Assembly (NCBI GenBank): GCA_016720545.1
Contig: JADKKK010000007.1
Location: 62,001-126,000 of the forward strand
DNA length: 64,000 nt
Origin: Myxococcales bacterium
Lineage (GTDB): Bacteria; Myxococcota_A; Polyangia; Polyangiales; Polyangiaceae
Direction of reading: 5' to 3'
This document shows positions 15,554 to 26,729 of this stretch, one piece after another. A program made the position numbers and the translations under genes. Every line of letters starts with the position of its first letter. Position 1 is the stretch's first letter. The notes under the pieces were generated by a model. That model ran no database searches, had not been told where the DNA came from, and saw only the letters and a list, made by a program, of their open reading frames with translations.

Positions 15554-18082
15554 CTACAGGGAGATCGAGAGCGGCGCGTCACGCGGGGCGCGGCCTCGCG
15601 GCGCGCGCAGAATGACGATGCGGTCGCGCTCGACGCCGATCTGGGCCGCGTCGCCCCGCGTGAGCTCGCCGCGGAGGAGCATCTCGGCCACGGGCGCCTC
15701 GACGAGGCGTCCGAGGGTACGCCGCATGGGCCTCGCGCCGAGCGCACGGTCGAAGCCGCCCGCGTCGAGGAGCACCTCGATCGCGTCCTCGGTGATCGTG
15801 AGCGACACCCCGCGCTGCCGCTCGAGGTCGCCCGAGAGGCCCCGAAGCATGCGCCGCGCGACCTCGGCCACGTCGGCGCGCTCGAGGGGCGCGAACGCGA
15901 GCACCTCGTCGAGGCGGTTGTAGAGCTCTGGCGGCAGCGCCGCGCGCGCGGCCTCGGCCATCGCCTCTTCGTAGCGTGTGGCGTCCCGTGGGGTCGAGCC
16001 GCGCTTGCCGAAGCCGATCCGGCCGCGCTCGCGGGTCTCGTCGTCGGAGACGTGCGCGCCGATGTTCGAGGTGAGGAGGAGCACCGTGTTGGTGAAATCG
16101 ACCGTGCGCCCGCGCCCGTCCGTTAGGCGCCCCTCGTCGAACACCTGGAGGAAGCCCTCGAGCACGTCGCGGTGGGCCTTCTCGATCTCGTCGAGCAAGA
16201 TCACCTGGTAGGGCCTGCGGCGAACCGCCTCGGTGAGCTGGCCCCCGGAGTCGTGGCCCACGTACCCGGGCGGGGCGCCGACGAGCCGGGCGATGGCGTG
16301 CGCCTCCGCGTACTCGCTCATGTCGATGCGGGTCATCGCGCTCTCGCTGAAGAACAGGCACTCCGCGACCGCCTTCGCCGTCTCGGTCTTGCCCACGCCG
16401 GTCGGCCCGAGCAGGAGGAAGGTGCCCACCGGGCGCTTCGAGCGAAACCCGGAGGCGTTGCGGCGGAGCACCGTGGCGACCTTCGCGAGGGCCGACGAGT
16501 GCCCCACGATCCGCTCGGCGAGCAGCTGCTCGAAGCGGAGCAGCCGGTCGCCGTCGGTCTCGAGCAGGCGCTCCTCGGGCACGCCCGACAGCTCCGCCAC
16601 CACCTCGGCGACGCCCTCCGGCGTGATCTCGTGGCCGCCGCGCCGGCGCGCGCGCGCGCCCGCCAGGTCGAGGATGGAGATGGCCTTGTCCGGGAGCGCG
16701 CGGCCCGGCAGGTAGCGCACGCTCCAGGTCACCGCCCGCGCGAGCGCCTCCGGCTGGTACTTCGCCGCGTGGTGCGCCTCGTAGAGCGGCGCGACCTGCT
16801 CGATCGCGAGGAACGCCTCCTCCGGGCCGAGCTCGACGACCTCGACCGGGGTGAATCTCCGCGCGAGCGCCGGATCCGACTCGATGAACCGGCGGTACTC
16901 CTCGGTCGTGGTCGCGCCAATGCACGGCAGCTCCCCCCGCGCGAGCGCGAGCTTGAGCTCGGCCTGGGCCTCGTCGCCGGCGTCGGGCCCGAACAGCGTG
17001 TGCACCTCGTCGAAAAACACCACGACCTTGCCCTGCGCGCGCTTCACCTCGGCGCGGAGCTGCCCGAGGCGCTCGGCGAGCGAGCCGCGCACGCCCGTGC
17101 CGGCCAAGAGCTGCGGGAGCTCGATTTCGATGACCAGCCGGTCATCGAGCGACGCCACACCCTCGCCCGCGGCGATGCGCTGGGCCAGCCCGCGCACGAC
17201 GCTGGTCTTGCCGACGCCCGCCTGGCCGATGAGGCAGGGGTTGTTGGCGGTGCGCTTCGCGAGCACGTCGAGCGTACGCTCGACCTCCTCGTCGCGCCCG
17301 ACGACCGGGTCCAAGGCGCCCTCGCGGGCCAGCTTGGTGAGGTCCCGACCAAGGGACGTAAGTAGCGGAAACTGCTTTGGATCCAGCTCGTGCGCGGGCA
17401 GCGCTGTGCGCTTCGGCTCGCCGCGGCGGGGCGCCCGCGTCCCCACGACGGGCCGGGCCTCTCCTGGCAGCGCGGTGGGGCCGGCCGAGGCCGGGGGCTC
17501 CGACGAGAGGCGCGGCGCCGGGCGGGTGGGGGCCGCGGTCCTCGTGAGCGGCGCTGGAGCACGCTGGAGCTGGGTCGTTGGGCTGGGGGGGCTGGCGGGC
17601 GGCGGCGGCGCAGAAGGCCTCCGGGGCAGGCTCGCGCCCGTCGCGAGCTGGAGCGCCGCGGAGCGCACCTTCGAGACGTCGGTGCCGCACTGGACCATCG
17701 CGCGGTACGCGGCCGACGTGGTGTCTTGGCAGAGCGCGAACAGGAGGTGCAGCGCGTTCGGCGCCCGGCTGTCTTTCTCGCCGCGCGCGAGCGGAGCGCG
17801 CTGGACCGCCCGCTGCGCGAAGTCTTGCGCGCGGGTCACGGCGCGGAGGAGCGCGTCGGGCGAGCCGTCGGTCGCGACGCGCGCGGCCCGCAGCAGCGTG
17901 TCGCCGTCGAGCCGCCTGTCGGCCAGGAGCTGCGATACGTCCCCCGGCCTGGCCGAGAGCGCCGCGAGCACGTGCGCGGTCGAGAAGCGCTCGCCTCGCC
18001 CCTTCGCGAGCTCCTCGGCGGCCTTGCGGATTTCAACGAGCTCGGGTGCGGCACGACTGGTCATCGGAGTAGGTGGTCGCAC
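15554..18082 (-). CDS. ClpA/ClpC-like double-AAA+ ATPase
   Basis: 842 residues. A Clp N-terminal helical domain (about 1-150; FSTAHVLAALSARPGDVSQLL) is followed by a Pro/Ala-rich linker (150-235) that standard ClpA and ClpC lack. The first AAA+ module has Walker A GQAGVGKT (286-293) and Walker B VVFFDEVHTLFG. The second has GPTGVGKTE at about 557, VILLDEIEKAH and the sensor segment LTSNIGAH. A Clp C-terminal domain follows. I see no clear ClpP-binding IGF/IGL loop and no M-domain coil, so protease partnership is uncertain; a specialised unfoldase of the type found beside secretion or signalling genes is an alternative. ATG codons at 18082 and 18064 are both possible starts. The gene is divergent from the tetR gene and shares its control region. 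Confidence 0.88.
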   Translation of the reverse strand: MRPPTPMTSRAAPELVEIRKAAEELAKGRGERFSTAHVLAALSARPGDVSQLLADRRLDGDTLLRAARVATDGSPDALLRAVTRAQDFAQRAVQRAPLARGEKDSRAPNALHLLFALCQDTTSAAYRAMVQCGTDVSKVRSAALQLATGASLPRRPSAPPPPASPPSPTTQLQRAPAPLTRTAAPTRPAPRLSSEPPASAGPTALPGEARPVVGTRAPRRGEPKRTALPAHELDPKQFPLLTSLGRDLTKLAREGALDPVVGRDEEVERTLDVLAKRTANNPCLIGQAGVGKTSVVRGLAQRIAAGEGVASLDDRLVIEIELPQLLAGTGVRGSLAERLGQLRAEVKRAQGKVVVFFDEVHTLFGPDAGDEAQAELKLALARGELPCIGATTTEEYRRFIESDPALARRFTPVEVVELGPEEAFLAIEQVAPLYEAHHAAKYQPEALARAVTWSVRYLPGRALPDKAISILDLAGARARRRGGHEITPEGVAEVVAELSGVPEERLLETDGDRLLRFEQLLAERIVGHSSALAKVATVLRRNASGFRSKRPVGTFLLLGPTGVGKTETAKAVAECLFFSESAMTRIDMSEYAEAHAIARLVGAPPGYVGHDSGGQLTEAVRRRPYQVILLDEIEKAHRDVLEGFLQVFDEGRLTDGRGRTVDFTNTVLLLTSNIGAHVSDDETRERGRIGFGKRGSTPRDATRYEEAMAEAARAALPPELYNRLDEVLAFAPLERADVAEVARRMLRGLSGDLERQRGVSLTITEDAIEVLLDAGGFDRALGARPMRRTLGRLVEAPVAEMLLRGELTRGDAAQIGVERDRIVILRAPRGRAPRDAPLSISL
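17131..17144. promoter_or_regulatory. Second copy of the tetR operator palindrome, inside the clpA-like gene
   Basis: TGACCAGCCGGTCA occurs here exactly as it does in front of the tetR gene, about 1 kb away. It lies in coding sequence (codons for DDRLVIE on the minus strand). An exact 14-base palindromic match at this distance could let a dimeric or tetrameric repressor loop the DNA, or could be chance given the GC bias. Confidence 0.35.
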
Positions 18083-18133
18083 GCGCCGCCGGGGTGGGCC
18101 AAAAAAAGAGCGCGACGAATGTGTCGCCCCGGC

Positions 18134-18175
18134 TTGCCTCCGCCCGAGGCGTGCCTATAACTGACCAGCCGGTCA
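18134..18175 (+). promoter_or_regulatory. Promoter with palindromic operator for the tetR-efflux operon
   Basis: A -35-like TTGCCT (18134-18139) and a -10-like TATAAC (18156-18161) are 16 bases apart. The perfect palindrome TGACC-AGCC-GGTCA (18162-18175) follows directly and ends two bases before the tetR ATG at 18178. A TetR-family dimer bound there would cover the transcription start, the usual arrangement for autorepression. The transcript leader would be about 10 bases or less. Confidence 0.6.
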
Positions 18176-18177
18176 CA

Positions 18178-18894
18178 ATGTCTCGCGTCGCCGATCCCAC
18201 CGCCCGCATCTCGCTGCTCCGCGCCGCCGAGGAGGTCTTCGCCAAGAAGGGCCTCGAGTCCGCGAAGGTCGAAGAGATCGCGCGCCTCGCGGGCGTCTCG
18301 AAGGGGGCGTTCTATCTGCACTTCTCCGGGAAGGAGGAGGCGTTCCTCCAGGTGGTGGAGGCGTTCCTCGCGCGGTGCGGCAGCCTGCTGCGCAGCCCTT
18401 CGGCTGAGCTGCTCGACAGCAAGCAGGGCCAAGACATCGCGGAGTGTGGCGTCGACGAGAACGTCGAGCTCTTCGAGTTCTTGTGGCAAAATCGCGCGAT
18501 TTTGGCCATTTTGCACACCTGCAAGGGCGACTACGCCTACCTCTTCGAGGCGTTCCACCGCGATCTCCTCAGCAACGCGAAGGGCTGGGTCGAGCTCTTC
18601 ATGCGCCGCGGCCTCTACCGGGCCGACCTCGACCCCCAGCTCGTCGCGACGTTGATCGTGGGCGCGCACGGGGAGCTCGCCAAGGCCATGCTCGCGAGCG
18701 AGCGCAAGCCTCCGCTGCGCGACTGGCTCCTCGCCACGCACCGCGTGTTCGCGCTCGGCCTCACCGCCGATCACAAAGCGAGCACGATCCCGAGGGCCCC
18801 CTCTTCCCGGGTGACCCTGCCGACCTCAGAGTCCAGCCACCGCGCGGCCGGCGCGGCGCGGCGCGTCGCTCGGCCGAGGCGCCCGTCGAGCTGA
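18178..18894 (+). CDS. TetR-family transcriptional regulator of the efflux operon
   Basis: 238 residues from the ATG at 18178. The N-terminal helix-turn-helix is classical (ISLLRAAEEVFAKKGLESAKV...EEIARLAGVSKGAFYLHFSGKEEAF). The C-terminal ligand-binding part has no strong family signature, and the last 35 residues are a basic Ser/Arg/Ala tail that may be disordered. Starting further upstream (GTG at 18073) would place the promoter and operator inside the gene, so the ATG is preferred. It is followed by a membrane fusion protein and an RND pump in the same orientation, so its likely job is to repress these until a toxic ligand binds. Effects on the divergent clpA-like gene are possible. Confidence 0.9.
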   Translation: MSRVADPTARISLLRAAEEVFAKKGLESAKVEEIARLAGVSKGAFYLHFSGKEEAFLQVVEAFLARCGSLLRSPSAELLDSKQGQDIAECGVDENVELFEFLWQNRAILAILHTCKGDYAYLFEAFHRDLLSNAKGWVELFMRRGLYRADLDPQLVATLIVGAHGELAKAMLASERKPPLRDWLLATHRVFALGLTADHKASTIPRAPSSRVTLPTSESSHRAAGAARRVARPRRPSS

Positions 18895-18940
18895 GGCCCG
18901 CTCAGTCACTGTTACAAGCACGAAACTACACAGAAAACCC

Positions 18941-20158
18941 ATGCATACAGGCAGCCCCCAGTTGGAGCCCGGACACTCTTACCCCACCACCTCGTCGGAG
19001 GCGCCCGCGCCCTCCAAGGGGGGGGGCGGCGGCGGCCGCGTCGTGCTCATCGTCGGTCTGGTGGCGGGGCTCGGCCTCGCGGGGATCATGGGCCTCCGCG
19101 TGACCCAGGCCCTCCAGAAGCGGAAGGACACCTCGGAGGAGCGCACCGTCGCGGCCGCCGCGCTGGCCAAGCGCCCGCCCGTCTCTGTCGTGTCGCCCAC
19201 CCCCATGCGCTGGAAGCCGCGGGTCGAGCTCACGGGCACGCTCAAGCCCTGGCGAGAGGCCGAGATCGGCTTCGAGACCCCGGGGCGTTTGGTGAAGCTC
19301 AACGTCGCCACCGGCGACACGGTGAAGGCCGGCGCGCTGCTCGCGGTGCTCGACGCCTCGCGCGCCGGCGCCCAGGTGAACCAGGCCGTGGCGCAGACCA
19401 AGGCCGCCGAGGCGAACCTCGCCATCGCCGAAGACAACCTCCGCCGCACCGACGCGCTCATCGCCACCAAGTCGATCCCCGAGGCCCAGGCCGAGCAGGC
19501 GCGGCAGCAGGTCGCGCTCGCGCGGGCCCAGCTCGAGGGCGCGCGCGCGACGACGAACCTCGCGCAGCAGGGCGCCGGCATGCACTCCATCGTCGCCCCC
19601 TTCGCCGGCGTCGTCACCCGGGCCCCGACGGCGATCGGCAGCGTGGTGAACCCGGGCGTCCCGCTGATTCGCCTCGAGGACGTGACGCGCTTTCGCCTGA
19701 GCGCCACGCTGAGCGAGCAAGACGTGGGCATCGTCCGCCTCGGCTCCCCCGTCACGATCGCCTACCAAGGCCACAAGGTCGTGGGGAAGGTCATCGCGCT
19801 CGTGCCCTCGCTCGACCAGGCCACGCGCCGCGCGCCCGTCGAGATCGAGGTCCCCACCGACGCGAGCGCGAAGCTGCTCGGCTATGGCTTCGTGCGCGCG
19901 CAGATCGACGGCACAGAAGAAGTGGCCGCCTTGCGCGTGCCGGCCGCGGCGCGGCGGGTCGGCTCGCAGAACGAGGTCGTGCGCGTCGTCGGCGGGAAGG
20001 CGCAGCGCGTGCGGGTGGTCCAGTCGGTGGACACCGACGGCTCGTGGATCGTGACCGGCGGCCTCGCGCCGACCGACCAGCTGGTGCTGAGCCCCTCCGA
20101 CGACCTGCACGAGGGCGACCCGGTGGAGATCGCCGCGCCCTCGCCCGACAAAAAGTGA
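18941..20158 (+). CDS. RND efflux pump periplasmic adaptor (membrane fusion protein, HlyD/AcrA type)
   Basis: 405 residues. After a Ser/Pro/Gly-rich cytoplasmic stretch, a single membrane helix (VVLIVGLVAGLGLAGIMGL, about 34-52) anchors the protein. The biotinyl-lipoyl-like halves are visible (EIGFETPGRLVKLNVATGDTVKAG and VAPFAGVVTRAPTAIGSVVNPG), separated by a helical hairpin of about 70 residues rich in Ala and Gln. A beta-barrel segment (RLSATLSEQDVGIVRLGSPV) and a membrane-proximal domain follow. It should link the inner-membrane pump encoded next to an outer-membrane channel. No TolC-type gene is present here, so the channel must be encoded elsewhere. The pump gene starts 31 bases downstream. 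Confidence 0.92.
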   Translation: MHTGSPQLEPGHSYPTTSSEAPAPSKGGGGGGRVVLIVGLVAGLGLAGIMGLRVTQALQKRKDTSEERTVAAAALAKRPPVSVVSPTPMRWKPRVELTGTLKPWREAEIGFETPGRLVKLNVATGDTVKAGALLAVLDASRAGAQVNQAVAQTKAAEANLAIAEDNLRRTDALIATKSIPEAQAEQARQQVALARAQLEGARATTNLAQQGAGMHSIVAPFAGVVTRAPTAIGSVVNPGVPLIRLEDVTRFRLSATLSEQDVGIVRLGSPVTIAYQGHKVVGKVIALVPSLDQATRRAPVEIEVPTDASAKLLGYGFVRAQIDGTEEVAALRVPAAARRVGSQNEVVRVVGGKAQRVRVVQSVDTDGSWIVTGGLAPTDQLVLSPSDDLHEGDPVEIAAPSPDKK

Positions 20159-20189
20159 CGCGCCAGACCACGCCTCTGGAGATCCGCCC

Positions 20190-23100
20190 GTGAACATCTC
20201 ATCGATCGCCATCAATCGCCCGGTCTTCACCGTGATGGTCACCCTGGCCCTCATGGTGCTCGGGGTGATGGGCTACACCCAGCTCGGGACCGACCTCTTC
20301 CCGGACGTGTCGTTCCCCGTCGTCGCCGTCACCGTGCCGTACCCCGGCGCGGCGCCCGGCGAGGTCGAGCAGCTCGTCACGCGCCCGCTAGAAGAGGCCG
20401 TCGTCTCACTGAACGGCATCGACCGCGTGAAGACCTACTCGCGCGAGGGCGCGTCGCAGGTCATCGTCCTCTTCAAGCTCGACGTCGACATCCAGCAGGC
20501 CGCCACCGAGGTGCGCGAGCGCGTCGCGCAGACCCGCTACAAGCTCCCCACGGAGACCAAAGAGCCCCTCATCAGCCGCATCGATGTGGGTGCGGCGCCG
20601 GTCATCACCTACACCCTCGAGGGCGGCGGCCGCTCGCTCTCGGAGACCGCGAAGTTCGCGCGCGACGTCATCAAGCCTTCGCTCGAGCAGGTGGAGGGCG
20701 TCGCCGCGGTGAACGTGCTCGGCGGCGCCGAGCGCGAGGTGCACGTCGACCTCGACCTCGCGCGCATCGACGCGCTCCACCTCTCGCCCATCGCCATCCT
20801 CCAGCAGCTGCGCGCGCAGAACCTGAACGTGCCCGCCGGTCACTTCGACGAGGGCGTAAAGGAGATCAGCGTCCGCACCGTGGGCGAGCTCCGCACGGTG
20901 GAGGCGATCCGCGACACGATCGTGGCGACCACGAAGGACGGCTCGAGCGTGCGCCTCTCCGACATCGCACAGGTGGAGGACGGCTACGAAGAGCTCCGCA
21001 TGCGCATCCGCGCGAACGGCTCGCAGGCCGTGTCGTTCGACGTGGTGAAGCAGTCGGGCAAGAACACCGTCGCGGTCGCCGACCTCGTGAAGGCGAAGCT
21101 CGCGGGGCTCGAGCGCACCTTCCCCGAGGGGTACAAGGCCTCGGTCATCGTCGACCAGTCGAAGTTCATCCGCGAGAACGCGCACGAGGTGGAGGTCGCC
21201 ATCCTCTTCGGCGGCGCGATGGCCATCCTGGTCATCCTCATGTTCATGCTCGATCTGCGCTCGACCTTGATCAGCTCGGTCGCGCTGCCGACCAGCGTGG
21301 TCTCCACGTTCTTCGTGATGTACGCGCTGCACTTCACGCTCAACATGATGACCCTGCTCGCGCTCTCGCTGGCGATTGGGCTCCTCATCGACGACGCGGT
21401 GGTCGTGCGCGAGAACATCTCGAAGCACCTGGAGAGGGGGGTGGAGCCCCGGCGCGCGGCGCTCGAGGGCACCCGCGAGATCTCGCTCTCGGTGCTCGCG
21501 ACCACGCTCACCATCGTCGCCGTGTTCGTGCCCGTCGCGTTCATGAGCGGCATCGTGGGCCAGTTCTTCCGCCAGTTCGGGCTCACCATCACCGCGGCCG
21601 TGCTGGTGTCGCTCTTCGTGGCGTTCACGCTCGACCCCATGCTCTCGAGCCGCTTCTCGAAGGCGCACGTGGCCGGCGCGAAGGACCCGTTCATGCCCCT
21701 CAAGCGGCCGTTCCTGGCCGTCTTCGAGGGGATCGAGGGCGTCTACCGCCGCGTGCTCGGGTTCGCGCTCCGGAACAAGATCGTCGTCGGGCTCGGGGCG
21801 TTCCTGGCGCTGTTCTCGATCGGCCCCGTCGCCGGCCTCATGGGCAACGAGTTCGTCAACCAGGAGGACCGCGGCCAGTTCGTGCTCGAGGCCGAGCTGC
21901 CCGCCGGCACCAAGCTCGACGAGACCGCGCGCCTGTCGCTCCCCGCCGAGCTCAAGGTGCTGGAGGACAAAAGGTTCATCACCGTGCTCTCCACGCTCGG
22001 CGCGGCCGGCGAGGTGAACAAGGTGCGCTGGCGCGTGGTCACCGTGCCGAAGAGCCACCGCGACGTTCCGCTCGCCGACCTGAAAGACCGCGCCCGCGAC
22101 ATCGCGTACGCCGCGATGCCCGGCGCCAAGATCACCGTCACCGACCCGCCCTTCGTCGAGGGCGCCGCCACCGAGGCGCCCATCATGGTCCAGGTGCGGG
22201 GCGCCACCTACGACGAGCTCGCGCCGCTCGCCCACGAGTTCGAGCAGGCCATGCGCGCCATCCCCGGCATGGCTGACCTCCAGGTCAAATATAGCCCGGG
22301 CCAGCCCGAGCTCCGCGTGCGCGTCGACCGCGACAAGGCCGCGCGCGCCGGCGTGCCCGTGGCGCAGATCGCCCTCGCGCTCCGCGCCTCGGTCGAGGGC
22401 GACGAGGCCGGCAAGATGCGGCAGGGCAAAGACGAGGTGCCCATCCGCGTGCGCCTCCGGTCGGGCGACCGCGCCACGGTCGACGACGTGCTCCGCATGA
22501 CCGTGCAGACCCCGAGCGGCCCGATGGCGCTCGCGGATCTCGCGACCGTCGAGCGCGGCGAGGGCCCCAGCGTCATCGAGCGCGAGGATCGCGAGCGCCA
22601 GATCGTGATCTGGGCCTCGACCAAGGGCCGATCGCTCGGCGAGATCGTGCCCGAGCTCACCGCCGCGTTCGCGAAGATCAAGCTGCCCCCGGGCGCGAGC
22701 TACCACTTCGACGGGCAGATCCGTCAGATGACCGAGACGAACGGCTCGATGGGCGCGGCCATGGGGCTCGGCATCATCTTCATCTATCTCATCCTCGCGT
22801 CGCAGTTCGAGAGCTTCATCCACCCGCTCACGATCATGCTCACGCTCCCGCTCGGCTTCGTGGGCGCGTTCTACGGCCTCTTCATCGCCCAGCGCACCAT
22901 GGCGATGGGCGCGATGATCGGCATCATCTTGCTCATGGGGCTCGTCACCAAGAACGCCATCCTGCTGCTCGACCGCGCGCTCGTGCGGGTGCGTGAGCAC
23001 GGCGACACGCCGCTCGAGGCCATCCTCGCGGCGGGCCCAGAGCGCCTCCGGCCCATCCTCATGACCAGCGCCGCGATGATCCTCGGCATGCTCCCGACAG

Positions 23101-23306
23101 CGACGTCCAACGGAGAAGGCAGCGAGTTCCGCTCGCCGATGGCCATCGCCGTCATCGGTGGGGTCATCAGCTCCACCATCCTGTCGCTCGTGGTCGTGCC
23201 CGTCGTGTACCTCACCATCGAGAACACGAAGGGCCACCTCGCGCGCCTCTTCGGCATCAAGGCTTCGCCCCCGGGCCCGAGCGAGGCGCCTTCCCCAGCC
23301 GAGTAG
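20190..23306 (+). CDS. RND-family efflux transporter, inner-membrane pump (AcrB/MexF-like)
   Basis: 1038 residues, the usual size. The first membrane helix (AINRPVFTVMVTLALMVLGVMGY) is followed by a large periplasmic loop. The hallmark acidic pair in helix 4 (GLLIDDAVVVREN, about residues 400-401) is intact, as is a conserved helix 10 region (LLMGLVTKNAILLLD). This supports proton-driven export of toxic compounds. The sequence is closer to the drug (HAE-1) than the heavy-metal branch, because the second acidic cluster typical of CusA is not seen. The substrate is unknown. Together with the adaptor and the TetR regulator it forms a standard inducible efflux operon. Confidence 0.94.
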   Translation: MNISSIAINRPVFTVMVTLALMVLGVMGYTQLGTDLFPDVSFPVVAVTVPYPGAAPGEVEQLVTRPLEEAVVSLNGIDRVKTYSREGASQVIVLFKLDVDIQQAATEVRERVAQTRYKLPTETKEPLISRIDVGAAPVITYTLEGGGRSLSETAKFARDVIKPSLEQVEGVAAVNVLGGAEREVHVDLDLARIDALHLSPIAILQQLRAQNLNVPAGHFDEGVKEISVRTVGELRTVEAIRDTIVATTKDGSSVRLSDIAQVEDGYEELRMRIRANGSQAVSFDVVKQSGKNTVAVADLVKAKLAGLERTFPEGYKASVIVDQSKFIRENAHEVEVAILFGGAMAILVILMFMLDLRSTLISSVALPTSVVSTFFVMYALHFTLNMMTLLALSLAIGLLIDDAVVVRENISKHLERGVEPRRAALEGTREISLSVLATTLTIVAVFVPVAFMSGIVGQFFRQFGLTITAAVLVSLFVAFTLDPMLSSRFSKAHVAGAKDPFMPLKRPFLAVFEGIEGVYRRVLGFALRNKIVVGLGAFLALFSIGPVAGLMGNEFVNQEDRGQFVLEAELPAGTKLDETARLSLPAELKVLEDKRFITVLSTLGAAGEVNKVRWRVVTVPKSHRDVPLADLKDRARDIAYAAMPGAKITVTDPPFVEGAATEAPIMVQVRGATYDELAPLAHEFEQAMRAIPGMADLQVKYSPGQPELRVRVDRDKAARAGVPVAQIALALRASVEGDEAGKMRQGKDEVPIRVRLRSGDRATVDDVLRMTVQTPSGPMALADLATVERGEGPSVIEREDRERQIVIWASTKGRSLGEIVPELTAAFAKIKLPPGASYHFDGQIRQMTETNGSMGAAMGLGIIFIYLILASQFESFIHPLTIMLTLPLGFVGAFYGLFIAQRTMAMGAMIGIILLMGLVTKNAILLLDRALVRVREHGDTPLEAILAAGPERLRPILMTSAAMILGMLPTATSNGEGSEFRSPMAIAVIGGVISSTILSLVVVPVVYLTIENTKGHLARLFGIKASPPGPSEAPSPAE

Positions 23307-23368
23307 CGGCCCGCCCAAACGTCAACCCACTTGACCGCGCCGCGCGAGAGTGTCCACCATTCGGACAC

Positions 23369-25654
<2,286 letters not shown>

Positions 25655-25729
25655 GCGTGCCGCGTCGAGCCGCGTCGAGCGAGCGCGCCGCGTGGTAGCC
25701 TGGCCCCGAGGCGACGTCGAGAGGGGCAC

Positions 25730-26680
25730 ATGGCGACACCCGTGACCAAGGACAGGCGCGTCGGAACGCGCGTGGGGAAATACCTCCTCGAGAGCATCAT
25801 CGGCCTCGGCGGGATGGCCACGGTCTACGCTGTCGCCGACGACCGCGGGACGCGCTTCGCGATGAAGGTCCTCCACCGCCCGCTCACCGCCGACGACGTG
25901 GCGGTCGCGAGGTTCTTCGAGGAGGCCTACCTCGCCAACAGCGTGAAGCACCCCGGCGTGTGCGTCGTGGTCGACGACGGCGTCTCCGAGGCCGACCGGT
26001 GCCCCTACCTCGTCATGGAGCTGCTCGCGGGGCAGACCCTCGAGGACCGGCTCGCGGAGGAGGGGTGCCTCACGATCGGCGAGTCGCTCGACATCGCCAT
26101 CGCGCTCGCCGACACGCTGAGCCAGGTCCACGGCGCGGGCATCGTCCACCGCGACCTCAAGCCGCCGAACGTGTTCCTCACGGCCGCCGGCGTGAAGCTC
26201 CTCGACTTCGGCGTAGGCAAGAGCCGCGCGATCGCCATGAAGACCGCGGCCGGGTCGCTGCTCGGCACCCCCGCGTACATGGCGCCCGAGCAGGCGCAGG
26301 GCGCGAGCGTGGTCGACGGGCGCGCCGACGTCTTCTCGCTGGGGGCGGTGCTCTTCCAGTGCCTCGTGGGCGAGCGCGTCCACGAGGGCCAGGACGACTA
26401 CTCGGCCTGGTTCGCCGCGGCCACCCAGCCGGCGCGCTCCCTCGCGGTGCCCGCCCCCGAGGCGCCGCCGGCCCTCGTGACCCTCGTCGACAAGGCCCTC
26501 GCCTACGACCGCGAGCAGCGGTGGCCCACCGCTGGCGAGCTGCGCGTCGAGGCGCTCCGCGTGCGCGCCACCCTGAGCGACGAGCAGGCGCAGTCGCGCC
26601 GGCGTGCGGCCCGCGACGGCTCGTTCTTTCGCATGCTCGACGACCTCCACGTGCCGTCGCTCCGCGAGCCCAAGGGGTGA
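25730..26680 (+). CDS. Serine/threonine protein kinase (Hanks type), soluble
   Basis: 316 residues. The glycine-rich loop is GLGGMATV (25-32), the ATP lysine K46 in FAMKVL, the catalytic loop HRDLKPPN (140-147) and the DFG motif at 159-161. The activation segment contains GSLLGTPAYMAPEQAQG with the APE motif, so the kinase should be active. There is no membrane helix or sensor domain; the protein ends about 40 residues after the kinase fold. Myxobacteria use many such kinases, often upstream of sigma-54 activators. The preceding gene encodes one. The GAGAGGGGCACATGG context supports the ATG at 25730. Confidence 0.92.
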   Translation: MATPVTKDRRVGTRVGKYLLESIIGLGGMATVYAVADDRGTRFAMKVLHRPLTADDVAVARFFEEAYLANSVKHPGVCVVVDDGVSEADRCPYLVMELLAGQTLEDRLAEEGCLTIGESLDIAIALADTLSQVHGAGIVHRDLKPPNVFLTAAGVKLLDFGVGKSRAIAMKTAAGSLLGTPAYMAPEQAQGASVVDGRADVFSLGAVLFQCLVGERVHEGQDDYSAWFAAATQPARSLAVPAPEAPPALVTLVDKALAYDREQRWPTAGELRVEALRVRATLSDEQAQSRRRAARDGSFFRMLDDLHVPSLREPKG

Positions 26681-26729
26681 ACCGAAGCCGCTGCCGCCGC
26701 TGTCGTACGCGGCGTACGCTGCAGAACGG

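Noticed and set aside
16172..17365. 397-residue plus-strand frame opposite the clpA-like gene
   Set aside because: Arg/Glu/Leu/Gly-rich product typical of a shadow frame in GC-rich DNA; the opposite strand encodes complete AAA+ motifs.
20406..23318. 970-residue minus-strand frame opposite the RND pump
   Set aside because: His/Asp/Arg/Glu-rich low-complexity product without domains; the pump on the other strand is unambiguous.
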